NCBI GenBank assembly: GCA_963281255.1
Contig: OY725500.1
Coordinates: 1,860,001-1,924,000, forward strand
DNA: 64,000 bases
Direction of reading: 5' to 3'
From: Aphrocallistes beatrix
Lineage: Eukaryota > Porifera > Hexactinellida > Sceptrulophora > Aphrocallistidae
Shown piece by piece: positions 11,860 through 24,030 of the stretch. A model generated the notes under the pieces. It saw nothing but the letters and a program-made list of their open reading frames with translations. It had not been told where the DNA came from and did not search any database. The stretch's first letter is position 1, and each line of letters opens with the position of its first letter. The position numbers were made by a program, and so were the translations under genes.

Positions 11860-14800
11860 AGAGATATCCAAACGAGGGTAAAAGCTGAAGTCACAGACAT
11901 ACATAGACGACGGTCTGGAACATGAACATGCTCACAAACTTATTCGCTCGGTAAAGAACGAGTTGGTTGAGAAAGGATACGCTGTGAATAAGGGGAACCG
12001 CGATTTTGAGGCAATCGCAAAAGAGGCTGTGGTTCACACAGGAAAAACCGCTGATGAGATAACTCCAGAATCTTTGAAATCGGTAGCATACATAGGGGTT
12101 CGTTCGGTAATCACAGGGCGAAACAAGTTCAAGTTCAGACAGAGTGACGGGTGTTTTATTTGCGGTCGCAGCCACCCCTGGCATTTCTGCCCGGACAAGA
12201 GGTGCCCCGCTTGCAGTCAGAAGGGTCATGTCGTCAAAGACTACCCATCCAAGCGCTTTGAGGGAGATACACGGAAGGTGATGAGTACAACGAAAATGGA
12301 CTCTGGCGATGACTTATCCGTGGCACTCCCAATTAAGATCAATGGAAAATCGGTTTCAGCGCTCATTGACAGTGGGACGGGCCCTTACTACGCAACCTCG
12401 GGTTGGAAACTCAAGTTATTGGTAAGACTGACAAGATATTTGGTTTAGCCCGAGAACCAGTCAAAGTCGTCGGCACACTAGACCTGACCTTAGATATTGG
12501 AAATGGACAGATTCTGGATCATCCATTTGAAGTCGTGGAGGACATTCATACTACTTGCATATTGAGGCGGGATTTACTTTTGAAATTCGGAGTTACCGAG
12601 TTTAATTGGAAGGATCACCAAATCCGCATCGGTGACGTATGGATGAATTCACAGGTTACCATTGAGGGGGAGAACCCTTGGCGAGGGCACGCATGTTGAT
12701 GTCAATCGAACGGGAATATTTCGGATCCAAAGACGTAGTCAATTCCCGCTCAGATGGTGCGAAAGCAAATAATACGAGCTTTGACGTTTACCCAGAGCTC
12801 ACTCCTGGACAGGGGAAATAATTGATCTCTTTAATTCAAACATATTCGGATGCGTTTACCAATAACCCGAATCGCCACGTAATGGCAACTGGAGTGAAAC
12901 ACGTAATCGATACAGGTAACGCACAGCCCGTGAAACAAAAGCTGTACCCCGTGGCGCCTTCGGTCGAAGAGGAAATAATGCGTCAAGTTAATGAAATGCT
13001 CTCCAATGGAATTTGTCGATCCTCTAACTCGCCATGGGCGAGTCGAGTCCTGCTGGTTACCAAGCGTGATGGAAGCAGACGATTCTGCGTCGATTTCAGG
13101 GAGTTGAACAGAGTCACACGCGGAGATTCCTATCCGATGCATGAGATTCCTATCCAATGCCCCCCCATGGACATTCTAGACCGCATGCATGGCGACTCCT
13201 ATTATTCGTTTTTGGACGGGGCTTCGGGCCTACTGGGCCATCGATATTGACGAGGAGGAAAAATACAAAACATAATACAAAACACAAAAATACAAAACAT
13301 CGCTACGCCAAAAGGATTGTTCGAATTTAATAGGATGCCATTTAGCTTAATCAACAGTGGGTCGACCTATCAGCGCTTGATGGATGATGCGTTGAGAGAT
13401 GTGAACAGAGCTGATCCGTACGTCGACGATATATGCGTACACTATGGCGAATTCGTGACCCATTTGGAGGATCAAAAGTCAACCTTCAATGCTTTGAGGA
13501 ATGCAAAAATTCAGCTCAGGTGAGTGTTTGTTTGGGTATAACGGAGGTGAATTTGTGGGACAAACGGTTTCAGCCAGCGGGCACCGTCCCGTTCCTAGAC
13601 TGGTAGGGAAGATAAAAGACACTCTAAGACGAAGAAGGGATTATTAAGATTCTTGGGATTAATCAACTATTATCGTGAGTATATTCCAAAATTCGCTGTG
13701 CTGGCTGAGCCTTTATACCGCTTGACGTATGAATTAGTGGACTGGATATGGCTTGACGGCGCCGAAAATGCTTTCACTATTTTGAAGAATCGCTTGACCA
13801 CCACACCACTAATACTTGCATTTCCAGACTTGAATTCTGAATTTGTTTTGCAAGTCGATGCATCTTCAGTACTAGCAGTTGGTGGCTTGCTAAGTCAGCG
13901 GGACGACAAAGGAGGTTTGAGGTCCATCGCGTTCTTCTCGTCGGGGTTGACTGCAGCACAAAAGAATTATTTCGCAGGCGAGCTTGAGTGTTGGGTTCTA
14001 ATCGCGGTCAGTCGGAAATTTCGGAAATACCTTCAAGCGGCTCCCCGTATCCGATTTCTTTCGGATCACAACCCACTCGTATGGCTGCGCAGCCAAAAGG
14101 ACCATAGGGGTAAATTTTCGCGTTGGATCCAGGAGTTGGAGGGATTCAACTACAATGTAGAACACGTTAAGGGAGTGGATCGCGCACGTGCTGACTTCCT
14201 TCAAGAGCGGAGTGCAGCATAAATTACGGGATAAACTACATGAGCGATTTTTTGAGAGGCACGTTTACCTTGCATGGTTCTTTCTGACGGCTTGCTGTGC
14301 AGAGGGAGAAAAATTGTCGTCCCACACAACTTGAATCAGGAAGGAATAAACCCTATACATCGGGAGGTGCATCCGCGAGTCGACAAAACTACACAATTGA
14401 CCTGTAATCGATTTAACTGAAACGAATGGATATCGAACTGTTTTGCATAGGTTATCTTATATACAGTATGAACAAGCCTAAAACCAATCCAGGGAGAAAA
14501 TAGTACCGAAACTCGAACCGAAGAGACCACGAGAGGTTGTCGCGTACAATGTGGGTACACTCCCATGGACATCGACACACCACAGATATTTTTTATTACT
14601 CGCGTCGATATTTTCTCGAAATACGTTGAGTTGTATCCCATGCCGGATAAAGAGTCGTCAACGATCATAAGGGGCATCGTTGACGGTTGGATCTACCAAC
14701 ATGGACCGCCAGACTATAGGATTAGTCTCCAGGGAGGGCCCCAACGTTGATGGGATCGAAGTTAGACGCACGCTAGGGAAGTACGGTATAGTTAAGAAGA

Positions 14801-15151
14801 GGAATTCTTACCACCTTGAGGGCGATGCCCAGAGTGAGCGTGGCATTCAAGCTGTAAAGCTAGTAATGAGCTGTCTGCTGCAGGAGAAAGAAATTGAAAT
14901 CAATAGTTGGTCCACCCTGATTCCACAAGTGTGTTATATTTTGAACTCGATAACAAGCACCAGCACCGGTTTTACTCCTTACCGAATTTGTATGGGGTGG
15001 AATCGAAATCACTTGCGTTGCTGGCTTGGACTTGGAGAATTATTATTATTCCTTCCTCGAGTGGACAAGGGAGCTTCGGGAATTGGAAGGGATGGTGAAT
15101 GAAGAGGTCGAGGAAAACCTCGGGACGGCGCGAGACAAAATGAAGAGGGCT
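11860..15151 (+). mobile_element. Ty3/gypsy LTR retrotransposon fossil, 5' part
   Basis: An old broken copy of a Ty3/gypsy (Metaviridae) element. In order it shows a CCHC zinc knuckle of gag (about 12150-12240), an aspartic protease, a reverse transcriptase (about 12880-13520), RNase H (about 13650-14220) and the start of the integrase (14565-15150). The copy is interrupted at 15151 by the Ginger-like transposon and resumes at 21670. It carries roughly ten or more breaks and is not functional. No 5' LTR was recognised; upstream sequence belongs to the LINE fragment. Similarity to family motifs is still good, suggesting middle age. Confidence 0.88.
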
Positions 15152-15371
15152 GTTGTATCGTATTTTGAGGCGCTATCGTAGATTGAGGCGCTTGTATTAC
15201 TGAACCAGGGATGCGCAATATAAACTTAATCTATCGTATTTTGAGGCACTACTGTATAGTATAAATATGTTACCAACCATATTATAAGCAAAATATTTTC
15301 TATTTTGAATCAATATTTCGTTATATCGCTTTTGTTTCATACATCAATTTGTAATTGGCGATAGTATACCA

Positions 15372-16916
15372 ATGGATTCAGCCAAATTCCAAGAAATCGT
15401 CAAGTTTCTTACCGAAGGCACTTACCCGGAGGAAGCATTGATTTCACGGAAGACGAGGTGGAATTACAAAAGGAAATTGTCATCCTTTTTCATCAGAGAT
15501 TCCAATATGCTCTACAAGGTAAGATTGCTTTCATATTCTAATTTTACTGCTTTTATTTCGGGAGTACAAGGGAGTATCGCCTGGGTGTGAATGGCCGTAT
15601 TAGCCACCAAGCCAATTAAGTTGCACTGGCTTAGGCTCAATTCTGAGTGAGGCCCACCAAATCGACGAAAAAAATGCGTGGCGTAGCCAGTCCCCCATAT
15701 ATGGCATTTTATTGTTTGCATATTGAATGTAAATTATAAGCTTCTAAGCAGTGTATATTGAGCGAGGTAGGGTGTGAGATGTCGGTGTGACGGTTTGAAA
15801 TGCTTGATAATTGATATTCTATGCAGGAGTGCCACATCGTGTGCAATCTGGCCCTGGGTTTGTGTATGCGGGGTTGGAACTGTTATGTCATATATGGTTC
15901 TTCCCCTATATTTGGTTCTGACGCACCATCCATGGAAACATAACTGTTCATCCCTAGACAATGACCTTTGATTAGCCTAATTTGTCAAATAATGTAGAAC
16001 TAACGGAACTAGTTCTGCAAAATGGTATCATGATTTAGAACTAGTAGTAATTGAATTGTGAGCTCACCTGAAGCATTAGAAATGTATACATATTCGAATT
16101 GATAGCATGGAGCTGTCAATTTTCTTAAGTGCTATCTAGGCCAAACATATAATTTTAATTATTCTAGAGAGTAAACGTGAAGGGTAGAGAAACTGATTTG
16201 GAAGTTCCATCTAGTTCTCAGGTTCAAGAAATCTACAAAAAATTCCATGATGAAGTCGGCCATCCCGGAATGAATGCAACCGTTCATTCAGTCCAGCAAA
16301 GATACACATGGACAGGGATGTACAAAGACATTGAATATTATGTAAGTGATTGTGATTAACGAATTGCTAAATTCTAGCATTTAATTAATGTCTGATTTAA
16401 ATAAGCACTTGAATTAGTAGTAAATAAAGGGTTGCAAATCATCATTGTAGAAATCCGATCATTTTAGAAAACATTGCTTCACCATGTGTGAAATCCTAAC
16501 CTAGTTGACTAGATTAAATGCTAGCAAACAATTCTAAGTTTTATTTTCAATGATCTTATGATAAGATCTTACCTAGCTAATGACAAGATTATACCATTAA
16601 ATAGGTGAAGACTTGTAATACATGTCAAAAGTCAGCGGCCTTGCCACCTCAACCGCAAAAAAAGCTCCAACCAATCCCACCTCCTTCAACTCCATGGAGA
16701 CATATAGGAATGGATCTCATTTGTGACCTTCCCGAGAGTGCTGAGGGCTACAAACATGTCTTAGTGACTGTTTGCTATTTGAGCAAGTATGTGGTGGTAC
16801 GTCCTCTCAAGTCTAAAACCTCAGAAGAACTAATCCAGAACTTGAAGGATATCTATCTTGATATAGGACTACCTGACATCATCCAGCACGATCAAGGGAA
16901 AGAGTTCACGAGTAGC
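15372..16916 (+). CDS. Ginger1-like transposase, exons 1-3 (YPYY, zinc finger, DDE)
   Basis: Three exons with consistent GT/AG borders: 15372-15518, 16168-16341 and 16605-16916. Exon 1 starts at the ATG (MDSAKFQEIVKFLTEG) and includes a TYPEEA segment in the position of the N-terminal YPYY motif. Exon 2 has the H2C2 zinc finger: FHDEVGHPGMNATVHSV, completed in exon 3 by KTCNTCQK. Exon 3 begins the catalytic core, with the first Asp in HIGMDLICDL and the second in IQHDQGKEFTSS. All three junctions keep frame. The product would be a nuclear DNA-cleaving and joining enzyme acting on the element's ends. Confidence 0.85.
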
Positions 16917-16995
16917 GTACGTAAATATCTTTCATTTATTACTATATATCGGCAGGTGTTTGAATAACTACTTGTTAATCATAATATGTATCTAG

Positions 16996-18328
16996 ATATT
17001 CAAGGAATTTCACCAAAAGCTACATGTCGATAATCGTAGCACTCGTGCTTACCACCCAATGGCAAATGGCTTAGTGGAAGCACACAACAAGATTCTTAAA
17101 ACGTGAGTTATTTATTCAGTTCCTATGTTATTGAATCTGAAGTTGCCATCTAATTTCTTATTTCCTTCTTTATCAATTTTTTAATGAATTGTTTCTTTTC
17201 ATTGTACTAAATTGAAACATTAAAATGTTTATTTTATAAAACTTACTAAAATGGAAATTCAGACCGGAGAGCATTGGTCCAAACTGCTTAAATCCGCGAC
17301 AATTGCAATGAATTCGACGAAAAAAAGATCTCACGGACAAATAGCATTCAAGGTGATGTGGGGAAGAGAATCCAGGCACGAGATCTTTTATCGGCCATCA
17401 ACAATCTGCCTTCTACTGTTGAAGAAGATTTTGAAATGGAGGAGGCCATCCTAACTAAAGTCTTACTTCCACAAGATGAAATGGAACAGATTGAAGATGA
17501 ATTTTCCCCACCTCTTGACCAGCCCCAAGAAGAAGTTCTCATGATAGATGATTGTCGTGCTGCAACACAGAAGTTGGCTGTTGATTCTATCAATTTCGAG
17601 CAAACGAAACAGTCGATGCAGTACAATAAGAAAGTCAATCAAGGATGGTGAGTTGAAATTACAATGATAATTAATAATATATATATTATAATTATAATAT
17701 ATATTGCGAGTTTGACTTGGGGTCAAAAGTATACACAGAAATGACCCCACTTTCATTTTCAGTGTACATTCACTTTCAATTAACTTTCAGTAACCACAAC
17801 ATTCCTAGTTTAGCTATATTTCAATCTATGCTCACTTTTCGGTTTACATTTTATTATTCAATTACTCTAGTTCCTCTCTGAAAAAAGGCGAGCTAATATC
17901 ATACATTAACATGCCTAAACTCAAGCGGTTACCTAATACCAAGAAGCAACCCAAATATTTAGGACCGTATACAATCTCAGAGGTAACGAATAGTAACGTT
18001 ACGATCTCAAAGGAGGAATTAGGAACCAATCGCGATAAGAAAATTCCTATTCATATCGTGCGACCTTACTTTCAAAGATCTGCCAAACCAGGAGAGAGGA
18101 AGCGGAAATCAACAGATAAAGCAAGCCCAGATGGAAAGCGAACAAGAATCGACTCTTCTCAGGTAAGAGAATTGGAAATAATTTATATTTTGCAATATCA
18201 TATGGATTCCAGAGGTTGTTTGAGGAATTATATGTAACATGATATAAATCATGGCGTTCCAATTTTCTAGGCTCAACTATTCGGATTTACCAAAGAATCC
18301 ATAGATACCCATCTCGCAAGCCTGAAAG
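16996..18328 (+). CDS. Ginger1-like transposase, exons 4-7 (third catalytic Glu, GPY/F)
   Basis: Exon 4 (16996-17102) holds DNRSTRAYHPMANGLVEAHN with the catalytic Glu. Exon 5 (about 17263-17648) carries TGEHWSKLLKSATIAMN, then an acidic stretch; it changes frame near 17350, and its phase does not fit exon 4 cleanly, so this copy is probably inactive. Exon 6 (from about 17830 to 18162) has KQPKYLGPYTISEV, the GPY/F motif that marks gypsy and Ginger1 integrases, followed by a basic KRKSTDKASPDGKRTR segment likely to be a nuclear localisation signal. Exon 7 is 18271-18328. Confidence 0.78.
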
Positions 18329-18520
18329 TAAGGGTGTTTCTTTTCTTCTTTCTTTGGTTTCATACGTATAATGATAATTATTTCACAAAATTCTGTTGAT
18401 TGACGTCAATGTTTGAGATCTGATTCAATAATGCTATTGTAACTACGAATAATGTTTCTGTAATCATTCTAATGATGATGTTATTTAAGTTGTTACTTTA
18501 TTTATCTTTATCATCAAAAG

Positions 18521-19595
18521 GGAATTCTTGAGCAGAACGTGAGAGAGGGGACTTTCATGACTCCTCTCCACGAAGAATTGCATAACAAGCTCAAGGTGAA
18601 TCATGATTACGTGCCCAATACTTTACTTTTTCAGCTTTTGATTGGCGAAAGAGAAGACAATATTGTAAGTTTACGATTTACTCGTGTAAGCAATTTAGCG
18701 TATTACAACAATATCTGATAACTATTCTTTTTAGAAGAGAGAGATAATCGAGACAGTTTTAGGATGGACGAGAGATTTCTTTCCTGACTTAACCGACATT
18801 CAAGCTGCTCGATATACACACAAAGTATTGTATTTTGTGGTGAGTAGTAAGTATTCAATAATATCTAATGCTGTATGCTGGATGGAATAGTTAATAAATA
18901 TTTCCGTTTAGGCTATGCAATACTTGAATACGATGTTGTGGGACACTCTTCCAGACACAACTCCGTATTATTTTCCAGATAACCGTGCTAAATCCCCTGA
19001 AATTGCTGTTATTGACGAGAAGTGGCAAAGAAATAAATGCAATATATTGGGACTAACATTCGATTCTGTTAGTAGGCAACCATCTAATATCGTAGGACGG
19101 CCCCTGAGTGGTTACGAACCTTACGAAACTGAGGATATTAAAAGAGATGGCAACTGCTTATTTCGTTGCCTCTCTAAAATAATTACTGGGAGTCAAAACA
19201 GCCATCTACAGCTTCGCTCCTTGATTGCCAGATTTATTGCGAGTGAGGGCGCATCTAAACTTGGATGGTGTTTTAGATCCAAACGAACGACACCGTGTGA
19301 ATATTTTCTAACGGAAAACCTTGTTCATATTGAAGGGACTTGGGCAAGTGACGTAGAAATCATGGCTGCTTCAGCTATACTTGATGCAGACATATATGTA
19401 GCTAACAGCGAATATAGAAGTCAAGGTTCATTGATTCGTGAAGTGCGCTGGAGCTTACATAGAGCTAGTCCAAATCCGACTGCCACTCTCTACATAACCA
19501 ACTATGTTAATCATTATGAACCAGTCATATCAATGTTGAACAGCCCCACTCCAACCTATGGGATTGTACCAGATGAAGCGCTGTTAGTCGAATGA
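18521..19595 (+). CDS. OTU-like cysteine protease domain of the Ginger1-like transposase
   Basis: Small exons (about 18521-18594, 18640-18664, 18735-18840) lead into a long last exon (18912-19595, stop TGA). It carries an OTU domain with DIKRDGNCLFRCLSKII supplying the catalytic Asp and Cys, and YITNYVNHYEPV supplying the catalytic His. The triad is intact. OTU domains are deubiquitinating cysteine proteases. A C-terminal OTU is a known feature of some Ginger1 transposases, where its role is not established. The homologous segment of a second copy is at 25409-25764. The exon borders show usable GT/AG signals. Confidence 0.85.
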
Positions 19596-21564
19596 ATGTA
19601 CTCAGTATCGAAACACATACACATCACCACCCACACATCCATCTGCTGTGTATTACGTGAAAGGGAACGTAACTGATGAGTCCAATCCCGGGACGAAACA
19701 CAGATTGAAATCAAGTGAGTTTAACTAATTTATTTTCTACAAGTACTATACTATGTCAATACAGTAGAAGGTCAGTTATCCGAACCCCTTTCAGTTAAGT
19801 TCCATCATGTTAGGATAACTGACGTCCTACTACGTACTTAATTGTCTATGTCTGTTTCGTTTTCAGTAAATACAGTGGAGATTATAATATATTAGGTTAA
19901 CTCATTTACTTGTAATACTCATTGCGATCTAATACAATATATACACATGTACATTGTACACTATTCCTGACTAAATCCTCTGACAATCCTGGTGCTATTT
20001 AATTAATTAACCTCGTGTAAATATATACATGGACAAATAAGAAATTCGCATGAACTTGCGAGCACACCAATCTCGCTTCTACATTGCAACATTTAACACT
20101 TTTTATAATTTCACATCTAATTATTTTTCAAAATGAGTTTCTTAAGTGAACGTGTGTCACTCGTCTAAAAATTGCTCTTACTCAGACCTTGGTATACACA
20201 ATCTCGATTCTCCAGTGTTTCACGAGTTCAGTTCATCCGCTCGAATCAGTTACGGACCCACAGAACTCTACAGTTGCTATTTTGCACATTTCGACTCGGT
20301 ACAATCTGACTCTAGAAGTATATTGATCTGACGCATTCGAAATCGGTATAGGCTGACCATCACAATGTCTGAATTATTACTAACTAAATATACAAATTAA
20401 TACTAAATAATAAACTACCAGATTTGTACACTGTGTTACAAATCGGGATAAGCCGTTTTGAACGAAATGGCACATAGATTTTAAAGAGTAATGACTAATT
20501 TTACCACTTTATTAATTTCGAAATTCTTTTAAAAATTTCGCCACTTAATTAATTAAATACAACGTATATCTATTAACAACTTCTGTCCTTTAGATTTCTT
20601 CTAGGTTATTGTTTATTCGTTACATATGCTGTAAATGATGTTTGCTATTTAATTATGTTAATTTGATATTCTAAAACATGTAAAGCTTAATGTTTGTATC
20701 ATGATGATATTGTCTCTTTGGTAACAATGCTGTTGAATAAAATGTAACTATGCTTATTTCAAATGGTCACTTTTGTTAGTAAACGGGTTATTAGATACGT
20801 ACTTGGAGTTGGGCGATAATAGAGATAATTAGTAATGTATATACTGTACGAGGTATTGATGAATTTCAATGAAATTTTACTAAATTAACAGAATGCTGCT
20901 CATCAACTACAAAGTTAACTGAATTGAAGATCCGATTGAATTGTCTGACCAATTTCGAAAAGAAGACCTGAAATAAGTAAATGTAAAAGAAGTATTCACA
21001 ACTTGAATCATCTCCGTAGTAATATCTCGCTTCTCGGTAGTAAAATTCACTCAAAAATATCCAAAAAATATTGATAATCTTTGGATACCATTTTACTGTG
21101 TATTTTAGGCTTATACTCTACCTGCATAAAGATTTTGTGTTCATAACAGTTACCCATTCAATTTCGGACTAAGGCTATGTAAAATTAATTACTTGTTTAT
21201 CGTTCCCGTCTGTCTTAATTTTTATTCTCCGCCTGGACAATGTATTTTTACTGTACCCCCTAATATGCTATTATAGTAGCGAAGTACTACGTATATATAT
21301 ACTATGAGAACCGAAAACTGCCCAAGTGGTAATTACGATCGTAACAAATCTCGATACGCCAATTTTGAACGAAATTGTACATAAATTTTATAGGGAAATG
21401 GCAACATTTAACGCTTTATGAATTTCAAAATTCCCTAAGTATATAGCCATTAAAAATATGACCTATTACGCGTATTAATAAATATAAATAAAAATGAGAG
21501 AGTAGAAATGCGCATACATAATATAATAAATAAAATAAGCTTAGCTTAGAGCGCCTCAGAATTC
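19596..21564. other. Non-coding 3' half of the Ginger-like element
   Basis: No convincing coding region. Near 19761-19840 a small inverted pair (GTCAGTTATCC / GGATAACTGAC) flanked by TA marks a likely tiny MITE. Otherwise the sequence is AT-rich and featureless up to the right terminal inverted repeat. Confidence 0.5.
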
Positions 21565-21669
21565 TACAGTAGTGCCTCAAAATACGATAGACTAAGTTTA
21601 TATTGCGCATCCCTGGTTCAGTAATACAAGCGCCTCAATCTACGATAGCGCCTCAAAATACGATACAAC

Positions 21670-22379
21670 AGGGCTTACGATCCCGGGAAAGGTGAATCCA
21701 CTGCGTTGCCAGGAGATCTGGTGCTGGTGAGGAATCATTCGAGAAGAAGTGGACTAGACCAATGTTTCAAGAGCCCGTTTGTTGTTCTGAAACGAGATGA
21801 GTCCAACGTCATGATCAGACAACAGAAAGAGGAAGGTAAAACCGTCGTGAAGTGGTTGCATTTGAATAGGTGCAAGATTACGTCCCTGATTCTTTGCAAC
21901 TTATAATGACTGTGCCCCGTACCGTATAAACCAGGGATTGGAACTAGGTCAATCCGAGGAATCATCTGATGGTGACACATGCTATACTGATGCCTCCAAC
22001 GAGCTCACAGGCGAAAGTATACCTAATGAATTAAATGCTCGTAGATCAGACGGAGTAAGAAAATCGACTAAAAGCTTATTGAAGCACAGTAGTTGGATGA
22101 CCTGACGGATGACGATGATTGAACGATAGCTGATGGAAGGGAAAGTGATGTAACGATCTATTTAATCATTATTTAGTTAGTTTACCTTAGTTACCGTAGT
22201 TCCAATGAATATCTCCCAAGTAGAAGCCTGAGACGGATAAGTATGTTTGATTAGGCATATACTTTATTCACCTGTTATCTAGCTTCTAAACTAGTATTTC
22301 TTCCTTCCTTAATTTTACTTGCTATTACAATATATTATTCGGGTTGTAATGACTATTTGGGACGCAACAGTACCATCAA
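21670..22379 (+). mobile_element. Ty3/gypsy fossil, 3' part with probable LTR
   Basis: Continuation of the gypsy fossil after the Ginger-like insertion. The integrase C-terminal region (about 21676-21900) is followed by low-complexity sequence, a purine-rich tract near 22135-22145, and a probable 3' LTR of about 234 bp running from TGATGTAACG (22146) to a TACCATCA end (22379). No matching 5' LTR was found. Broken, as for the 5' part. Confidence 0.7.
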
Positions 22380-23474
22380 TTAAGTAATGTCAAAACATCA
22401 TTCAGAAGTAACATGATATCAAAAGCGTTCAATGTTAGCTTTCAGCACCGGAATTAAGCTTATATACGAAAATGTTGTAGGAATTCAAGGATTTTCACGA
22501 GGCATAAAATGTATACAATCGCAGTACACGAGCTTATTATCCACAAAGCAATGGACTTGTGGAATCCCATAACAAGATAATCAAAAATGTGCGTCTAGTA
22601 AGAAAATTAGTAATACAAAATACTTATAGTATTATATTATAACCCAATAATAACTTTATAGCAAGATCGAAAAGATGAGGACTGAATCTGAAGGAGAAAG
22701 TCCATCAAAATTACAGCATGCTGATTTTGTCGCAAACACTAAAGTTAGAAAAACAACTTGGTTTGCACCGTTCAAGCTTATGTTCGAGAAGGACACTCAA
22801 TCAGAAAATTTGCTATACATGACCAAAAGCGATTCAGATGATATTAATATTTTTGAGGGTACCAAAAGTGGGGATGACTATCAAAACCAATCTAAACAAA
22901 TTGCTACATTTGATAAGATCTGCGAATGTGAAACTGAAAAATAGAACTGTGAGAATATTGAAGGACAGAAATCTGATTTAGACTTAGCAAAAAGAAAATC
23001 AAAAAAGAACAATTAAGGCAAAAGAGAATATATGATAGAAAAGTAATTCATAACAGGTATATTGCAATAACTTGACTGATTCATAAATACTTCTAGATAT
23101 ATAATTACGTGTGCTTTAATGATATTTGTAGATCTAAAATCACTAAGGGCGAACTAATGCTAGTACATAATATCGAAAAATTTAAAAACATACCCAGTAC
23201 AAAAGATCAATTCAAATATAAAGGTCCTATGAGATTACAAAAATGAAAGACTCTCATGCTTATGGATGTGAAAATAATTCAATGTCTAAAATCGGAAAAT
23301 TGCACTTGTATATGACGAGAAAATATTTCGAACAGGATACTCAGGTATTTATCATTATAATTCTACACTAGCACTTTTTATTAATTGTTGTTATTATTTT
23401 ATCATAATTTTTAAAAAAGGGAAAGAAGGATACGCTAGATCTTATACAAAATCTATGTGATACTTTAAAAAAGG

Positions 23475-24030
23475 TTATGTGCATATTTTCACACCTTTAT
23501 ATACATACTTTCGCTCCATTTGACGAATTTTGAAAAATATGCTAGAGACTAGCTTCCAACGGATGACATGGGGTTTTTAGAAGTGTAGATTTCGAATATC
23601 ATATTACCAGATCGATATGATAAATTATTTGCTTACTTTTGTTTACATTAGATATATAAAGTAAATAAATTACAAAAATAAGCTAGAGACTAGCTTCAAA
23701 CGGATTACATGGGATTTCAGGAGTTTAGATTTCGAATATCATATTTTCGAATCTATATATGATAAATTATTTGTTTTTATTTTTGGTTACAATTTTTATA
23801 TGAAGTAAACAAATCACAAAAATAAGCTAGAGGGGGTTTTCAGGGGTGAAGAGTTCGAATATCATATTTTCGAATCTATGTGATAAATTATTTGTTTACT
23901 TTTGTTTACATTAGATACATAAAGTGAACAAATTACAAAAATAAGCTAGATTGAGTAACTCCAGGCGCCCGCAGGGAAACTCTGCGGGCACAAAGTCGCG
24001 CAGCGCAAGCAAGCGAAGCGCACTTATTAT
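23475..24030 (-). repeat. Tandem ~130-bp array with GC-rich head (inverted copy)
   Basis: About three units containing AAAAATAAGCTAGAGACTAG, GATTTCGAATATCATATTTT and TGATAAATTATTTGTTTACT are followed at 23955-24025 by a GC-rich block (CAGGCGCCCGCAGGG ... GCGCAAGCAAGCGAAGCGCA). The whole is the reverse complement of the arrangement at 31738-32430. The opposite end is marked by GCATATTTTCACACC. It looks like one transposable family that carries an internal satellite. Confidence 0.75.

Larger units (their letters stand above)
15152..21669 (+). mobile_element. Ginger1-like DNA transposon with OTU protease
   Basis: A 6.5 kb unit bounded by 105-bp terminal inverted repeats (15152-15256 and 21565-21669) that begin GTTGTATCGTATTTTGAGGC. 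The flanking bases AGGGCT occur on both sides (15146-15151 and 21670-21675), a 6-bp target duplication. The copy sits inside the gypsy integrase region. The plus-strand gene combines a gypsy-type integrase with GPY/F motif and a C-terminal OTU protease, the domain plan known for Ginger1 transposons, whose TIRs are 40-270 bp. Known Ginger1 elements duplicate 4 bp (CCGG or CCGT), so the 6 bp seen here is unusual. The high TIR identity suggests a fairly recent insertion. Confidence 0.85.

Noticed and set aside
15152-21669. Polinton/Maverick origin, suggested by the 6-bp duplication, inverted ends and integrase
   Set aside because: The element is only 6.5 kb and shows no polymerase, ATPase, protease or capsid genes. 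The GPY/F plus OTU plan and ~105-bp TIRs fit Ginger1 better.
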